From JASGDC01 sp047605865 (GTDB lineage Bacteria > Actinomycetota > Actinomycetes > Actinomycetales > Micrococcaceae): a DNA stretch of 64,000 nucleotides. The DNA lies in assembly GCA_047605865.1 (NCBI GenBank), contig JASGFC010000005.1, forward strand, positions 4,313-68,312, read 5' to 3'. Shown piece after piece: positions 43,113 through 51,913 of the stretch (positions are counted from its first letter, which is position 1; each line of letters begins with the position of its first letter). A program made the position numbers and the translations under genes. The notes beneath the pieces are model-generated. The model was not told the origin of the DNA, ran no database searches, and saw only the letters and a list, made by a program, of their open reading frames with translations.

Positions 43113-44642
43113 ATGTCAGATAAAAATTACATCGCATCCATCGACCAGGGTACTACTAGTACCCGTTGCATCATTTTCGATCACAAAGGTCAAATTGTAG
43201 CAACTGGTCAAAAAGAACATGAGCAGATTTTCCCTAAAGCCGGATGGGTTGAACATAACCCTATGGAAATTTGGGATAACACCCGTGATGTCATTGCTCA
43301 GGCTCTATCACAAGCAAATATCACTCGCCACCAAATTGAAGCTGTTGGTATTACGAACCAGCGTGAAACAACAGTTGTATGGGATAAAAACACAGGACTA
43401 CCTGTTTATAACGCAATCGTGTGGCAAGATACACGTACACAGCCTATTGTGGATGAGCTTGCTAAAGATGGTGGCCCTGATCGTTTCCGCAAGAAAACAG
43501 GTTTACCATTGAGCCCTTACTTCTCTGGTACTAAAATCAAGTGGATTCTGGATAACGTTGATGGTGCTCGCGAGAAGGCAGAAGCTGGAGATTTACTCTT
43601 TGGTACTACTGACTCATGGGTAACATGGCACCTTACTGGTGGTGTTGAGGCAAATGGTGCGCATATTACTGACGTTACTAACGCTTCACGTACATTGTTC
43701 ATGGATCTTAAAACCCTTGATTGGGACGATGAAATCCTTGAGATTTTTGGTGTACCTCGCTCAATGCTTCCTGAGATTAAATCTTCTTCTGAAGTATATG
43801 GTGAAATTGAAAGCCACCAGCTTCTTCGTGAAGTTCCTGTGGCTGGTATTCTTGGTGATCAGCAAGCTGCAACCTTCGGTCAGGCAGCATTCGAAGCTGG
43901 AGAAGCAAAGAATACTTACGGTACAGGTTGTTTCTTAATTTTCAACACTGGTAAAGATATCGTTCAATCAAAGAATGGTCTTATTACCACTGTTGGTTAC
44001 AAACTAGGTGATCAACCAGCGCACTATGCACTAGAAGGTTCTATTGCTGTTGCTGGTTCACTTGTTCAGTGGCTACGCGATAATATTGGAATGGTCACTT
44101 CAGCTCCAGAAATTGAAGATCTTGCTAAAAAGGTTGACGATAACGGTGGTGCATACTTCGTTCCAGCATTCTCAGGTCTGTTTGCGCCATACTGGGATAA
44201 CTCAGCACGTGGTGGACTTGTTGGTCTTACTCGTTATGTAAACAAGAACCATATTGCTCGTGCTGCCCTAGAATCTACAGCATTCCAGACAGCAGAAGTT
44301 CTTGACGCTGTTAATGCTGATTCTGGTGTTCCATTGACTGAACTCAAAGTTGACGGCGGTATGGTTGTCAATGAAACTTTGATGCAGTTCCAGGCAGACA
44401 TCCTTGATGTTCCTGTGGTTCGCCCAGAAGTAATTGAAACTACAGCACTTGGTGCAGCTTATGCTGCTGGTCTTGCAGTTGGATACTGGAAAGATCTTGA
44501 CGATCTTAAATCTAACTGGGCTGAAGACAAGCGCTGGGAGCCAAAGATGGATGATGCTGAACGACAACGTTTAATGCGTAGTTGGAAGAAAGCAGTTACC
44601 AAGACTATGAATTGGGTAGACGAAGACGTTAACGAACAGTAA
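43113..44642 (+). CDS. glpK: Glycerol kinase
   Basis: 509 residues, FGGY sugar kinase. It phosphorylates glycerol to sn-glycerol 3-phosphate. The N-terminus YIASIDQGTTSTRCIIFDHK, GITNQRETTVVWD, WQDTRT, GILGDQQAATFGQAAF, NTYGTGCF, PAFSGLFAPYWDNSARG and TELKVDGGMVVNE are family motifs. It is in an operon with glpF; the next oxidation enzyme, GlpD, is not in the window. The ribosome-binding site is gaggagat. A terminator lies right after the stop. Confidence 0.97.
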   Translation: MSDKNYIASIDQGTTSTRCIIFDHKGQIVATGQKEHEQIFPKAGWVEHNPMEIWDNTRDVIAQALSQANITRHQIEAVGITNQRETTVVWDKNTGLPVYNAIVWQDTRTQPIVDELAKDGGPDRFRKKTGLPLSPYFSGTKIKWILDNVDGAREKAEAGDLLFGTTDSWVTWHLTGGVEANGAHITDVTNASRTLFMDLKTLDWDDEILEIFGVPRSMLPEIKSSSEVYGEIESHQLLREVPVAGILGDQQAATFGQAAFEAGEAKNTYGTGCFLIFNTGKDIVQSKNGLITTVGYKLGDQPAHYALEGSIAVAGSLVQWLRDNIGMVTSAPEIEDLAKKVDDNGGAYFVPAFSGLFAPYWDNSARGGLVGLTRYVNKNHIARAALESTAFQTAEVLDAVNADSGVPLTELKVDGGMVVNETLMQFQADILDVPVVRPEVIETTALGAAYAAGLAVGYWKDLDDLKSNWAEDKRWEPKMDDAERQRLMRSWKKAVTKTMNWVDEDVNEQ

Positions 44643-44660
44643 TCTATCCCTTCACTCATT

Positions 44661-44695
44661 AAAATCCTCTCTGCTTAAAAGCAGGGGGGATTTTT
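44661..44695 (+). terminator. Intrinsic terminator of glpF-glpK
   Basis: AAAATCCTCTCTGC and GCAGGGGGGATTTT form a 14-bp stem with two U-G pairs around a TTAAAA loop, ending in five T. It is 18 bases after the glpK stop. Confidence 0.88.
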
Positions 44696-44754
44696 AATGG
44701 TCTACTCTTGCCTTAAAGAAGTACCAGCAATTCGTTCCACAGCTTAAACACCGC

Positions 44755-44760
44755 TATAAT
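44755..44760 (+). promoter_or_regulatory. -10 hexamer of a probable leaderless leuS promoter
   Basis: A perfect TATAAT ends 8 bases before the leuS ATG; the bases between (gacatatt) contain no ribosome-binding site. A weak -35 (TTCGTT, 44731-44736) is 18 bases upstream. Confidence 0.6.
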
Positions 44761-44768
44761 GACATATT

Positions 44769-47240
44769 ATGAGCTCTGCACAATATAACCCTAAAGATCT
44801 TGAAAATAAATGGCTTCCACGATGGGAAGAACTTAACTTAGGAACAATTTCTAACGATGATACTCGTGAGAAAAAATACGTTGTTGATATGTTTGCCTAC
44901 CCATCTGGAGACCTACACATGGGGCACGCAGAAGCTTTTGCTATGGCAGATGTTTGGGCAAGGTACTTAACACAACGAGGCTACGGGGTGCTACACCCTA
45001 TTGGTTGGGATTCCTTTGGCTTACCTGCAGAAAATGCTGCTATTAAGCACAACTCACACCCTGCTGAATGGACTTATAAGAACATTGACACCCAAGCTAA
45101 TTCCTTTAAACGATATGGAATACTAGCTGATTGGTCACGTAGACTGCATACCTCTGATCCTGAGTATTACAAATGGACGCAGTGGATTTTTACGCAATTT
45201 TATAAAAAAGGACTTGCTTACCGAAAAAAATCTCCTGTTAATTGGTGTCCTAAAGATCAAACCGTATTAGCTAACGAGCAGGTTGTCAATGGCGCATGTG
45301 AGCGCTGTGGAACTCTAGTTACTAAGAAGAACTTAAATCAGTGGTACTTCAAAATCACTGACTATGCTGCACAGCTCCTAGATGATATGAAAGATTTAGA
45401 AGGTCATTGGCCTGAAAGAGTACTTTCCATGCAACGCAACTGGATTGGCCGTTCAGAAGGTGCGACAGTTAAATTCAACATTTCAGCAGCTCAAGGTAAA
45501 CAAGAACAAGAAGTTGAGGTTTTTACAACTCGTCCTGATACTTTATATGGTGCAACTTTTTTTGCTGTCGCCGTTGATTCAGATTTAGCTGAAGAACTTG
45601 TAACTGAAGAAAACTCAGAAGATTTTGAGAACTACCGCCAAAAGACTAAGGCTCTTTCAGATATTGAACGCCAATCGACTGAACGTGAAAAAACAGGAAT
45701 TTTCTCTGGACGTTATGCCATTAATCCACTTAACAATGAGAAAATCCCTGTGTGGATTACTGATTATGTCCTTGCAGATTATGGTACTGGAGCTATCATG
45801 GCGGTACCAGCTCACGATCAACGTGACTTAGATTTTGCACTAGCTTTTCATTTGCCTATTAAAACTGTTGTTGAGACACAAGAGGAAGATCCAGCAAGCT
45901 CAAAAATTGCAGTAGCAGGAGAAGGTACTCTCATCAATTCGGACTTCCTTAACGGCTTAAGCAAGAATGAGGCTATTGAAAAAGCTATTGCATATTTGGA
46001 AGAACATAACTTAGGACAGGGAACTACCAACTATCGTTTACGTGATTGGCTTATTTCGCGTCAGCGTTTCTGGGGAGCACCAATCCCTATCGTGCACTGT
46101 GATAAATGTGGGGAAGTACCAGTTCCTGATGAACAATTACCAGTAGAACTACCAACTGATGTTAAAGGTGAACAATTAGCACCTCAAGGAATTTCTCCGC
46201 TTGCGAGCATCGAAAAATGGGCTACGGTAGATTGTCCTGAATGTGGTAGTAAGGCTACGCTTGATGGCGATACTATGGATACTTTTGTTGATTCATCGTG
46301 GTATTACTTGCGCTATATCAATCCTCAAGATAATGCTCAGGCTTTCAATTCGCACGATGTGAATCACTGGTTGCCAGTGGATCATTACGTTGGTGGGGTA
46401 GAGCATGCCATTTTGCACTTGCTCTATAGCCGATTTATCACTAAAGTTCTTAATGATTTAGGGTATATCAATTTTAAAGAACCGTTTAAAAATCTGCTCA
46501 ATCAAGGGCAAGTTCTTAATGGTGGAAAAGCTATGAGTAAATCTCTGGGTAATGGTGTAGATCTTGGCGAGCAGATTGATGAATTTGGTGTTGATGCTGT
46601 GCGTTTAACCATGATTTTTGCTGGGCCGCCAGAAGATGATATTGACTGGTCTGATGTTTCTCCTGGTAGTTCACTTAAGTTCTTAGCTCGTGCCTGGAGG
46701 TTGTCTCAAGATGTTACGTCACAGCCAGGTGTTGACCCGCAGCAAGGGGATAAAAACTTAAGAAGTATCACGCATAAGACCCTTCATGATGCTGCTGATA
46801 GTGTTGAGAATGGAAAGTTTAATATCATCATTGCTCGAGTCATGGAATTAGTAAACCATACTCGTAAAGCTATTGATTCTGGAGTTGGTCCTGAAGATCC
46901 TGCTGTTCGCGAAGCTGTTGAGGTGGTTGCGTTAGTACTGAGTTTGGTAACACCTTATACAGCAGAAGATATGTGGGAAAACTTGGGGCATGAACCATCG
47001 GTAGTGCAAGCTGGTTGGCCAAGTGTAGACGGGTCACTTTTGCTTCAAGAAACTATGACTGCTGTTGTTCAAGTCAATGGAAAGCTTCGCCATAAAATGG
47101 AAGTACCTGTTGATATCACTCCTGAAGAACTTGAAGAACAGGCTTTAGCTGCTGCTAATGTAAAAAAGTCTATTGGAGATCAAAAGATTCGTAAAATCAT
47201 TAACAGAGCACCTAAGCTTATTAGTATCGTGGCTCATTAA
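44769..47240 (+). CDS. leuS: Leucine--tRNA ligase
   Basis: 823 residues. Class I synthetase with the HIGH variant DLHMGHAEAFAMADV (about 48-62), IGWDSFGLPAENAAIKHN, an editing domain (about 225-410) including VFTTRPDTLYGATF and VPAHDQRDLDFA, and the KMSKS variant NGGKAMSKSLGNGVD. Zinc-type cysteines are in NWCPKDQTVLANEQV. It would charge, among others, the tRNA-Leu(CAA) encoded at 14.9 kb. It is monocistronic with its own promoter. Confidence 0.97.
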   Translation: MSSAQYNPKDLENKWLPRWEELNLGTISNDDTREKKYVVDMFAYPSGDLHMGHAEAFAMADVWARYLTQRGYGVLHPIGWDSFGLPAENAAIKHNSHPAEWTYKNIDTQANSFKRYGILADWSRRLHTSDPEYYKWTQWIFTQFYKKGLAYRKKSPVNWCPKDQTVLANEQVVNGACERCGTLVTKKNLNQWYFKITDYAAQLLDDMKDLEGHWPERVLSMQRNWIGRSEGATVKFNISAAQGKQEQEVEVFTTRPDTLYGATFFAVAVDSDLAEELVTEENSEDFENYRQKTKALSDIERQSTEREKTGIFSGRYAINPLNNEKIPVWITDYVLADYGTGAIMAVPAHDQRDLDFALAFHLPIKTVVETQEEDPASSKIAVAGEGTLINSDFLNGLSKNEAIEKAIAYLEEHNLGQGTTNYRLRDWLISRQRFWGAPIPIVHCDKCGEVPVPDEQLPVELPTDVKGEQLAPQGISPLASIEKWATVDCPECGSKATLDGDTMDTFVDSSWYYLRYINPQDNAQAFNSHDVNHWLPVDHYVGGVEHAILHLLYSRFITKVLNDLGYINFKEPFKNLLNQGQVLNGGKAMSKSLGNGVDLGEQIDEFGVDAVRLTMIFAGPPEDDIDWSDVSPGSSLKFLARAWRLSQDVTSQPGVDPQQGDKNLRSITHKTLHDAADSVENGKFNIIIARVMELVNHTRKAIDSGVGPEDPAVREAVEVVALVLSLVTPYTAEDMWENLGHEPSVVQAGWPSVDGSLLLQETMTAVVQVNGKLRHKMEVPVDITPEELEEQALAAANVKKSIGDQKIRKIINRAPKLISIVAH

Positions 47241-47281
47241 ACACCAGAATTTTCTAAAAAGCCTATAACGATAGTTGACAT

Positions 47282-47325
47282 AAAAAGTGGGTCATGAGGC
47301 ACCAATTGAGTGCTCATAACCCACT
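47282..47325 (-). terminator. Intrinsic terminator of the YceI gene
   Basis: On the minus strand AGTGGGTTATGAGCAC pairs with GTGCCTCATGACCCACT (one mismatch, one bulge) and is followed by five T. The same hairpin without T run could help end leuS transcription. Confidence 0.75.
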
Positions 47326-47334
47326 ATATGAGTG

Positions 47335-47868
47335 TTATTCTTTGATAAGGCTCGCATCAATGACAATTTTTACTTTGTCTGAGACTAGAACTCCACCGGC
47401 TTCTAGAGCTGCGTTCCAACTCAAACCAAAATCTTTACGACTAATAGTTGTTTCTGCTTCAAAACCAGCGCGCGTATTACCCATTGGATCTGCTGCAGTA
47501 CCGTTGTAACTTGCTGTTAACTCTATTTCTTTGGTAGTGTCTAGGATTGTTAATTCGCCTGGAATTGTAAAATCTTCTTGGCCGATAGTAAAACCAGAAG
47601 CTTTGAACGTAATTTCTGGGTATTTTTCTACATTAAAGAATTCTTCACCCTTGATGTGGCCATCTCGTTGTTCATTGTGAGTATAAATACTTGCAGTTTT
47701 AATCACTGCTTCAAGGGTATTATCCTGTGAATTTTCTGCAATTGTCAGTGTTGCCTCTGCGTCTTCAAACAAGCCACGGACTTTAGAAATTCCTGCGTGA
47801 CGAACCTCAAATCCAACCTCACTATGGCTTGGATCAAGTTTATAAGTACCTGGTTCAATAGTAGACAT
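47335..47868 (-). CDS. YceI family protein
   Basis: 177 residues, without signal peptide, so the cytoplasmic form of this lipocalin-like beta-barrel family. The N-terminus IEPGTYKLDPSHSEVGFEVR is the hallmark, followed by KTASIYTHNEQRDGHIKGEEFF and ISRKDFGLSWNAALEAGGVLVSD-type end (residues about 144-166). The barrel binds polyisoprenoids or amphiphiles in characterised members. The ribosome-binding site aaggagat is strong. It is divergent from comEA across a 177-base region with two inverted repeats. Confidence 0.93.
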   Translation of the reverse strand: MSTIEPGTYKLDPSHSEVGFEVRHAGISKVRGLFEDAEATLTIAENSQDNTLEAVIKTASIYTHNEQRDGHIKGEEFFNVEKYPEITFKASGFTIGQEDFTIPGELTILDTTKEIELTASYNGTAADPMGNTRAGFEAETTISRKDFGLSWNAALEAGGVLVSDKVKIVIDASLIKE

Positions 47869-47894
47869 TTTATCTCCTTAGATTAATTTCTTTA

Positions 47895-47948
47895 GTTCTT
47901 TTACAAGAACACTTGAGAATTCCTTTTTATTCCAGTTCATGATGAACT
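47895..47948. promoter_or_regulatory. Two GTTC/GAAC inverted repeats upstream of the YceI gene
   Basis: GTTCTT-TTAC-AAGAAC (47895-47910) and AGTTCAT-G-ATGAACT (47934-47948) are perfect inverted repeats in the yceI/comEA divergent region, 27 and 66 bases from the yceI start. They could be operator sites. The half-site order is opposite to a LexA box. Confidence 0.4.
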
Positions 47949-48045
47949 TAAGATAAAATTCCTCCACAAAATATTTTTATATCGACAATACCCATGTTTT
48001 GTTTAAAGCCTTAATAATTTCTTTAGCTATGAGAGTCTTTTAGGC

Positions 48046-48675
48046 ATGGATTTTGATTTTGACCGCGCCTTTGACCAAGCCCATCATGCAATACAAGCTA
48101 GATGGAAGGTATATCTTGCTGCAACTTTTTCTTTGTTGCTTGTAGCAATCGTTGCATTTTTTGCGCTCAGTCATTTTAGCCCTAGTAAAAAGACACTTGT
48201 TTCCAAAGCAACAGCATCCCCTTCAGCATTTCAATCACATAAAATTGCCGTTCATATTACTGGAGCTATCAATAAACCAGGCGTTTATTCACTTGCTCAT
48301 GGCACGATAGGCATGCAACTGGTAGAGCAAGCAGGAGGTTTTACTCCTCAAGCAGATCAACATGCTACAAATCTTGCACGAAAATTAGAAGATGGTCAAC
48401 AATTACATATTCCGCATCATGGCGAGCAAAATACTGATACTGCTGCTGGGGAATCAATATCGGAACAAGGGAATAAAACAGCAAACAAGAAAATAAATAT
48501 CAATAAAGCTTCTGCTGCTGAGTTGGAAAGTTTACCTAAAATTGGTCCTGCAATGGCTCAGAAAATTATTGCTCACCGTGAAGAACATCAATTTCAATCA
48601 CTGTCAGATTTAGATGCTGTTGAAGGTATCGGCCCAAAAATGCTAGAAAGCCTCAAAGATCTTGTCACGTTCTAA
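48046..48675 (+). CDS. comEA: Competence protein ComEA (helix-hairpin-helix DNA-binding)
   Basis: 209 residues. One membrane helix at about 24-45, then a SLBB domain (VHITGAINKPGVYSLAHGTI, about 68-115) and a C-terminal double helix-hairpin-helix domain (KKININKASAAELESLPKIG, IIAHREEHQFQSLSDL, VEGIGPKMLESL). It binds incoming double-stranded DNA outside the membrane. It overlaps comEC by 14 bases. No clear ribosome-binding site precedes the ATG. Confidence 0.93.
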   Translation: MDFDFDRAFDQAHHAIQARWKVYLAATFSLLLVAIVAFFALSHFSPSKKTLVSKATASPSAFQSHKIAVHITGAINKPGVYSLAHGTIGMQLVEQAGGFTPQADQHATNLARKLEDGQQLHIPHHGEQNTDTAAGESISEQGNKTANKKININKASAAELESLPKIGPAMAQKIIAHREEHQFQSLSDLDAVEGIGPKMLESLKDLVTF

Positions 48676-50884
48676 AATATCAACTGAAAAGTACATTCTA
48701 CTTGGTATTTCTCTTTACTCTTTATTTCTATTACACATCGTGTTGCAACTTGAAATACTCTACCTATACAGCGCTCTTGGTCTTCATATCTTACTCTTTG
48801 TACTATGTACCCTATTGGTAGTAGCATGTAAAAATCCATCACAACGTTCATTTTTTGCTCTTGTTGCCTTCTTCTCCATAATAATTTCAATCATTCTAGG
48901 AAGAAGCCTTATAGCATATCCAAAACATCAACTGCATGAAATGCAAACAACAGCATATTTTAGAGTTTTAGCCGACCATAATCAGACAGAAGAACAGTAT
49001 GTAAAAATTCACTTGCTTGAAATTTCTTCTGAAAGCAAAGATCTTGAACTATACCTTAAAACAACTGAGCATTTGTTGTATTACCAAGAAGTAACTGGAT
49101 GCTTAAACGTTAAAGGAAAATTTGCGCGACCCTGTAGTGCTTTAACTGTGGTTCAAGATACTCCTGAATGGCTGCAAACCGTACAAAGTTTAAGGCAAGT
49201 CTTTACGCAGACCTTGGCGCAAACACATGAAAATACTCAAAGCTTATTACCTGGTTTTCTTTATGGTGAAACTTCTCAACATTCTACGCAGTTAAAAGAA
49301 ACTTTTCGTATCACGGGACTAAGCCACATCTCTGCAGTTTCTGGAGCAAATTGTGCACTGATACTTCTTATAACCGCAACGCTTTTTCAACTGCATAGAT
49401 TTCCTGTGGTGGTTCGTTGTGTTTTTCAGCTTGTTGTACTTGCCATATTTATCGCTTTAGTCAGAGCAGAAGCAAGTGCTTTACGAGCAGGAATCATGGC
49501 CGCCTTGGCCTTAGTCTGGACTGTAACAGATAGGAAAATTAACTTTTATCATGCTCTTGCCTGCACTATTTTGCTTGTAGTAATTTACGATCCTTGGATA
49601 AGCACGAATTTTGGTTTTCTACTTTCTTGCACCGCAAGCTTAGCTTTAGTAGTTTCTACACAAACTTGTGCCAAAGCCCTTAAACTTCCAGCTAAACTAG
49701 CTTTTCCTTTGGCTGTACCAATAGTTACGCAAGTTTGGTGTCTTCCGTTATTGGTACTTTTTAGTGATGGAATACCACTGTATTCAATCCCTGCAAATAT
49801 TCTTATCGTTCCAGCTGTCAGTGTTATAAGTATCATTGGTTATCTTGTTTTTATAGTTCCTGTCAGCTGTAATATTTTTGCTGTTTTCTTAGATTTCTTC
49901 AGTAACTACATCGTTACTGTAAGTCAATTTTTTACTCAACTTCCTGCAGCTACCTTAGCTTTCCCCAAAGGTTTCCTTGGTTTTTTAACCATACTGGCGT
50001 TATACACAGTAATTTTTATACTGCACAAAAAGTGCATCATCTTTCGTAAAACACTTCTGGCTATGATGTTTGTACTATGGGTATGCTGCCAGTTATTTCA
50101 TGAAAATTTCTTTAACACTACAGTTTTACAAACAGGAGACATAGTGCAATGCGATATCGGTCAAGGAGATGCGTATCTTATTGCAACTAAACCACACCAT
50201 GCACTCATGTTTGATGTTGGTCCTGAACAAGGGAAAGTCAGCAACTGCCTTAAGTATTTTCACATTGAAACTATAGATTTACTGATCATTACTCATTTTC
50301 ACGACGATCATTTTGGTGCTTTAGATCAAGTTCTTGAGACTGTAACTATTGGAGAAGTTTTTCTACCAAGCAACGCAACTCCTGAACCTCTAGCCCAAGA
50401 AACATTGGATAAATTTGAAAACCAGCAGATACCTACTCATCGTGTTCATGCAGGTCTTCAAGGCCATCATCACAATGTTTCATGGAATGTTTTATGGCCA
50501 GAAATCCACAACGACTCTGAAGAAAATATCAACAACACATCTTTAGTTTTAAGTACTCGCATTGCAAGTGAAACAGGGGAAGTTTCAGCACTTTTTACTG
50601 GTGATAGTGAAGAGGAAGTCCATCAGGCACTTTCTAAAACTATACAACCACACGATATCCTCAAAGTTCCTCATCATGGCTCAAAAACCACTAGCCCTGA
50701 ACTTTTCAGACAAGTTCAACCACAGCTTGCCCTTATTAGTGCAGGTAAGCACAATAAGCACAAGCATCCTCATCCTAGTATCATTCAACTTTTAGAGCAA
50801 CAGCAGGTACATATTGTTCGCAGTGATGAAAAGGGAAGTACTGTCATTCGAAAGACATTAAATGGCTTTGAAGTCTTAGAGTAA
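48662..50884 (+). CDS. comEC: Competence protein ComEC/Rec2, DNA-uptake channel
   Basis: 740 residues from a TTG inside comEA. N-terminal membrane helices (about 10-75), a soluble domain, then the competence domain with about ten helices starting near GLSHISAVSGANCALIL. The C-terminal metallo-beta-lactamase-like domain has LIITHFHDDHFGALDQVLE (HxHxDH), FTGDSEEEVH and LKVPHHGSKTTSPELF, so the nuclease-type metal site is complete. It should pass single-stranded DNA into the cytoplasm. holA follows at 10 bases. Whether the organism is transformable depends on pilus genes not in the window. Confidence 0.93.
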   Translation: MSRSKISTEKYILLGISLYSLFLLHIVLQLEILYLYSALGLHILLFVLCTLLVVACKNPSQRSFFALVAFFSIIISIILGRSLIAYPKHQLHEMQTTAYFRVLADHNQTEEQYVKIHLLEISSESKDLELYLKTTEHLLYYQEVTGCLNVKGKFARPCSALTVVQDTPEWLQTVQSLRQVFTQTLAQTHENTQSLLPGFLYGETSQHSTQLKETFRITGLSHISAVSGANCALILLITATLFQLHRFPVVVRCVFQLVVLAIFIALVRAEASALRAGIMAALALVWTVTDRKINFYHALACTILLVVIYDPWISTNFGFLLSCTASLALVVSTQTCAKALKLPAKLAFPLAVPIVTQVWCLPLLVLFSDGIPLYSIPANILIVPAVSVISIIGYLVFIVPVSCNIFAVFLDFFSNYIVTVSQFFTQLPAATLAFPKGFLGFLTILALYTVIFILHKKCIIFRKTLLAMMFVLWVCCQLFHENFFNTTVLQTGDIVQCDIGQGDAYLIATKPHHALMFDVGPEQGKVSNCLKYFHIETIDLLIITHFHDDHFGALDQVLETVTIGEVFLPSNATPEPLAQETLDKFENQQIPTHRVHAGLQGHHHNVSWNVLWPEIHNDSEENINNTSLVLSTRIASETGEVSALFTGDSEEEVHQALSKTIQPHDILKVPHHGSKTTSPELFRQVQPQLALISAGKHNKHKHPHPSIIQLLEQQQVHIVRSDEKGSTVIRKTLNGFEVLE

Positions 50885-50894
50885 ACTTAAAAGT

Positions 50895-51839
50895 ATGCAG
50901 CATATTTACCTCATCCTAGGTTCTGAAGATTACCTTGTGTTTGAAGCAAAAAAAGACATTAAAGATCACATTCTTGCAGCAGATCCTGCAACAGAGATTA
51001 TTGAACTTTCGGCTGCAGATTATTCAGCTGGGTCACTTCACAATGCAGCAAGTCCTTCACTTTTTTCTAGCAATAAGCTGCTATTTGTTGACCAGCTAGA
51101 GAAAATGAATGAGGAATTTATATCTGATACCCAGGATTTTATAAAAGACATTCCTGAAGACGTTGTTACTGTGTTTCATCATGCTGGTGGACAAAAAGGT
51201 AAAAAGATTTTAGATCTTTTGAAGAAAAAAGCAGAAGTCATTGAAGCTAAACCTTTAACGAAAGAAATGGATAAAGTTCAATTTGTGCGAAAAATTTTCA
51301 AAAAAAATGAGAGAACTATTGAACCTCAAGCTCTCCGTTTACTGTTAAGTTCAGTTGGATCTCAGCTTTCTGAATTGGGCAATGCTGCTCAACAGCTCAT
51401 AGATGATACTAATGGTGAAGTAACTGACGAAATGGTTGAACAATACTATGGTGGCAGAGTTGAGGTTACTGTCTTTAAAGTTGTTGATGCAGCCACTGCC
51501 GGTAATACTGAAAAAGCTCTTGCTGGTCTTCGTCATGCAATGAGTATTGGTCTTGAAGCTGTTCCTCTTGTTGCTGCAATGGCAGCAAAGTTAAGAACTA
51601 TGGCACGAGTTTCAGACAAACAGGGCAATCCTGCTTCCCTTGCCAAAGAACTTGGTGCCGCTCCTTGGCAGTTACAGCAGGCACAACGAGACTTGCGTGG
51701 CTGGAACCCTAAGACCTTAACACAGGCTATTGAAGCTGTTGCAGATGCTGATAGTGAAGTTAAAGGTGGTAGTAAAGACCCAAATTTCGCTGTTGAAAAT
51801 ATGGTAAGAATTGTTTCGAGTGCTGCAAAAGGCAACTAA
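50895..51839 (+). CDS. holA: DNA polymerase III subunit delta
   Basis: 314 residues. The clamp-loader subunit that opens the beta ring. MQHIYLILGSEDYLVFEAKK is the typical N-terminus, followed by an AAA-like domain without nucleotide-binding motifs, LLLSSVGSQLSELGNAAQQL in the middle domain, and KELGAAPWQLQQAQRDLRGW in the C-terminal collar. The order comEA-comEC-holA-rpsT is conserved in Gram-positives. A -10-like TAAACT overlapping the comEC stop, 7 bases before the ATG, may give a leaderless message. Confidence 0.93.
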   Translation: MQHIYLILGSEDYLVFEAKKDIKDHILAADPATEIIELSAADYSAGSLHNAASPSLFSSNKLLFVDQLEKMNEEFISDTQDFIKDIPEDVVTVFHHAGGQKGKKILDLLKKKAEVIEAKPLTKEMDKVQFVRKIFKKNERTIEPQALRLLLSSVGSQLSELGNAAQQLIDDTNGEVTDEMVEQYYGGRVEVTVFKVVDAATAGNTEKALAGLRHAMSIGLEAVPLVAAMAAKLRTMARVSDKQGNPASLAKELGAAPWQLQQAQRDLRGWNPKTLTQAIEAVADADSEVKGGSKDPNFAVENMVRIVSSAAKGN

Positions 51840-51913
51840 AAATTTTAAACTCACTTATTGTAGAATGAGTTTAACTGTTTAAATCGGATCCAAAACGAAA
51901 GAGACTATAAGCT

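Noticed and set aside
44643..44768. T-box leader upstream of leuS
   Set aside because: Only 35 bases separate the glpK terminator T-run region from the -35 area and the -10 lies 8 bases from the ATG, so there is no room for a T-box.
47895..47948. LexA (SOS) box near comEA
   Set aside because: Actinobacterial LexA sites have GAAC followed by GTTC; here the order is GTTC then GAAC.
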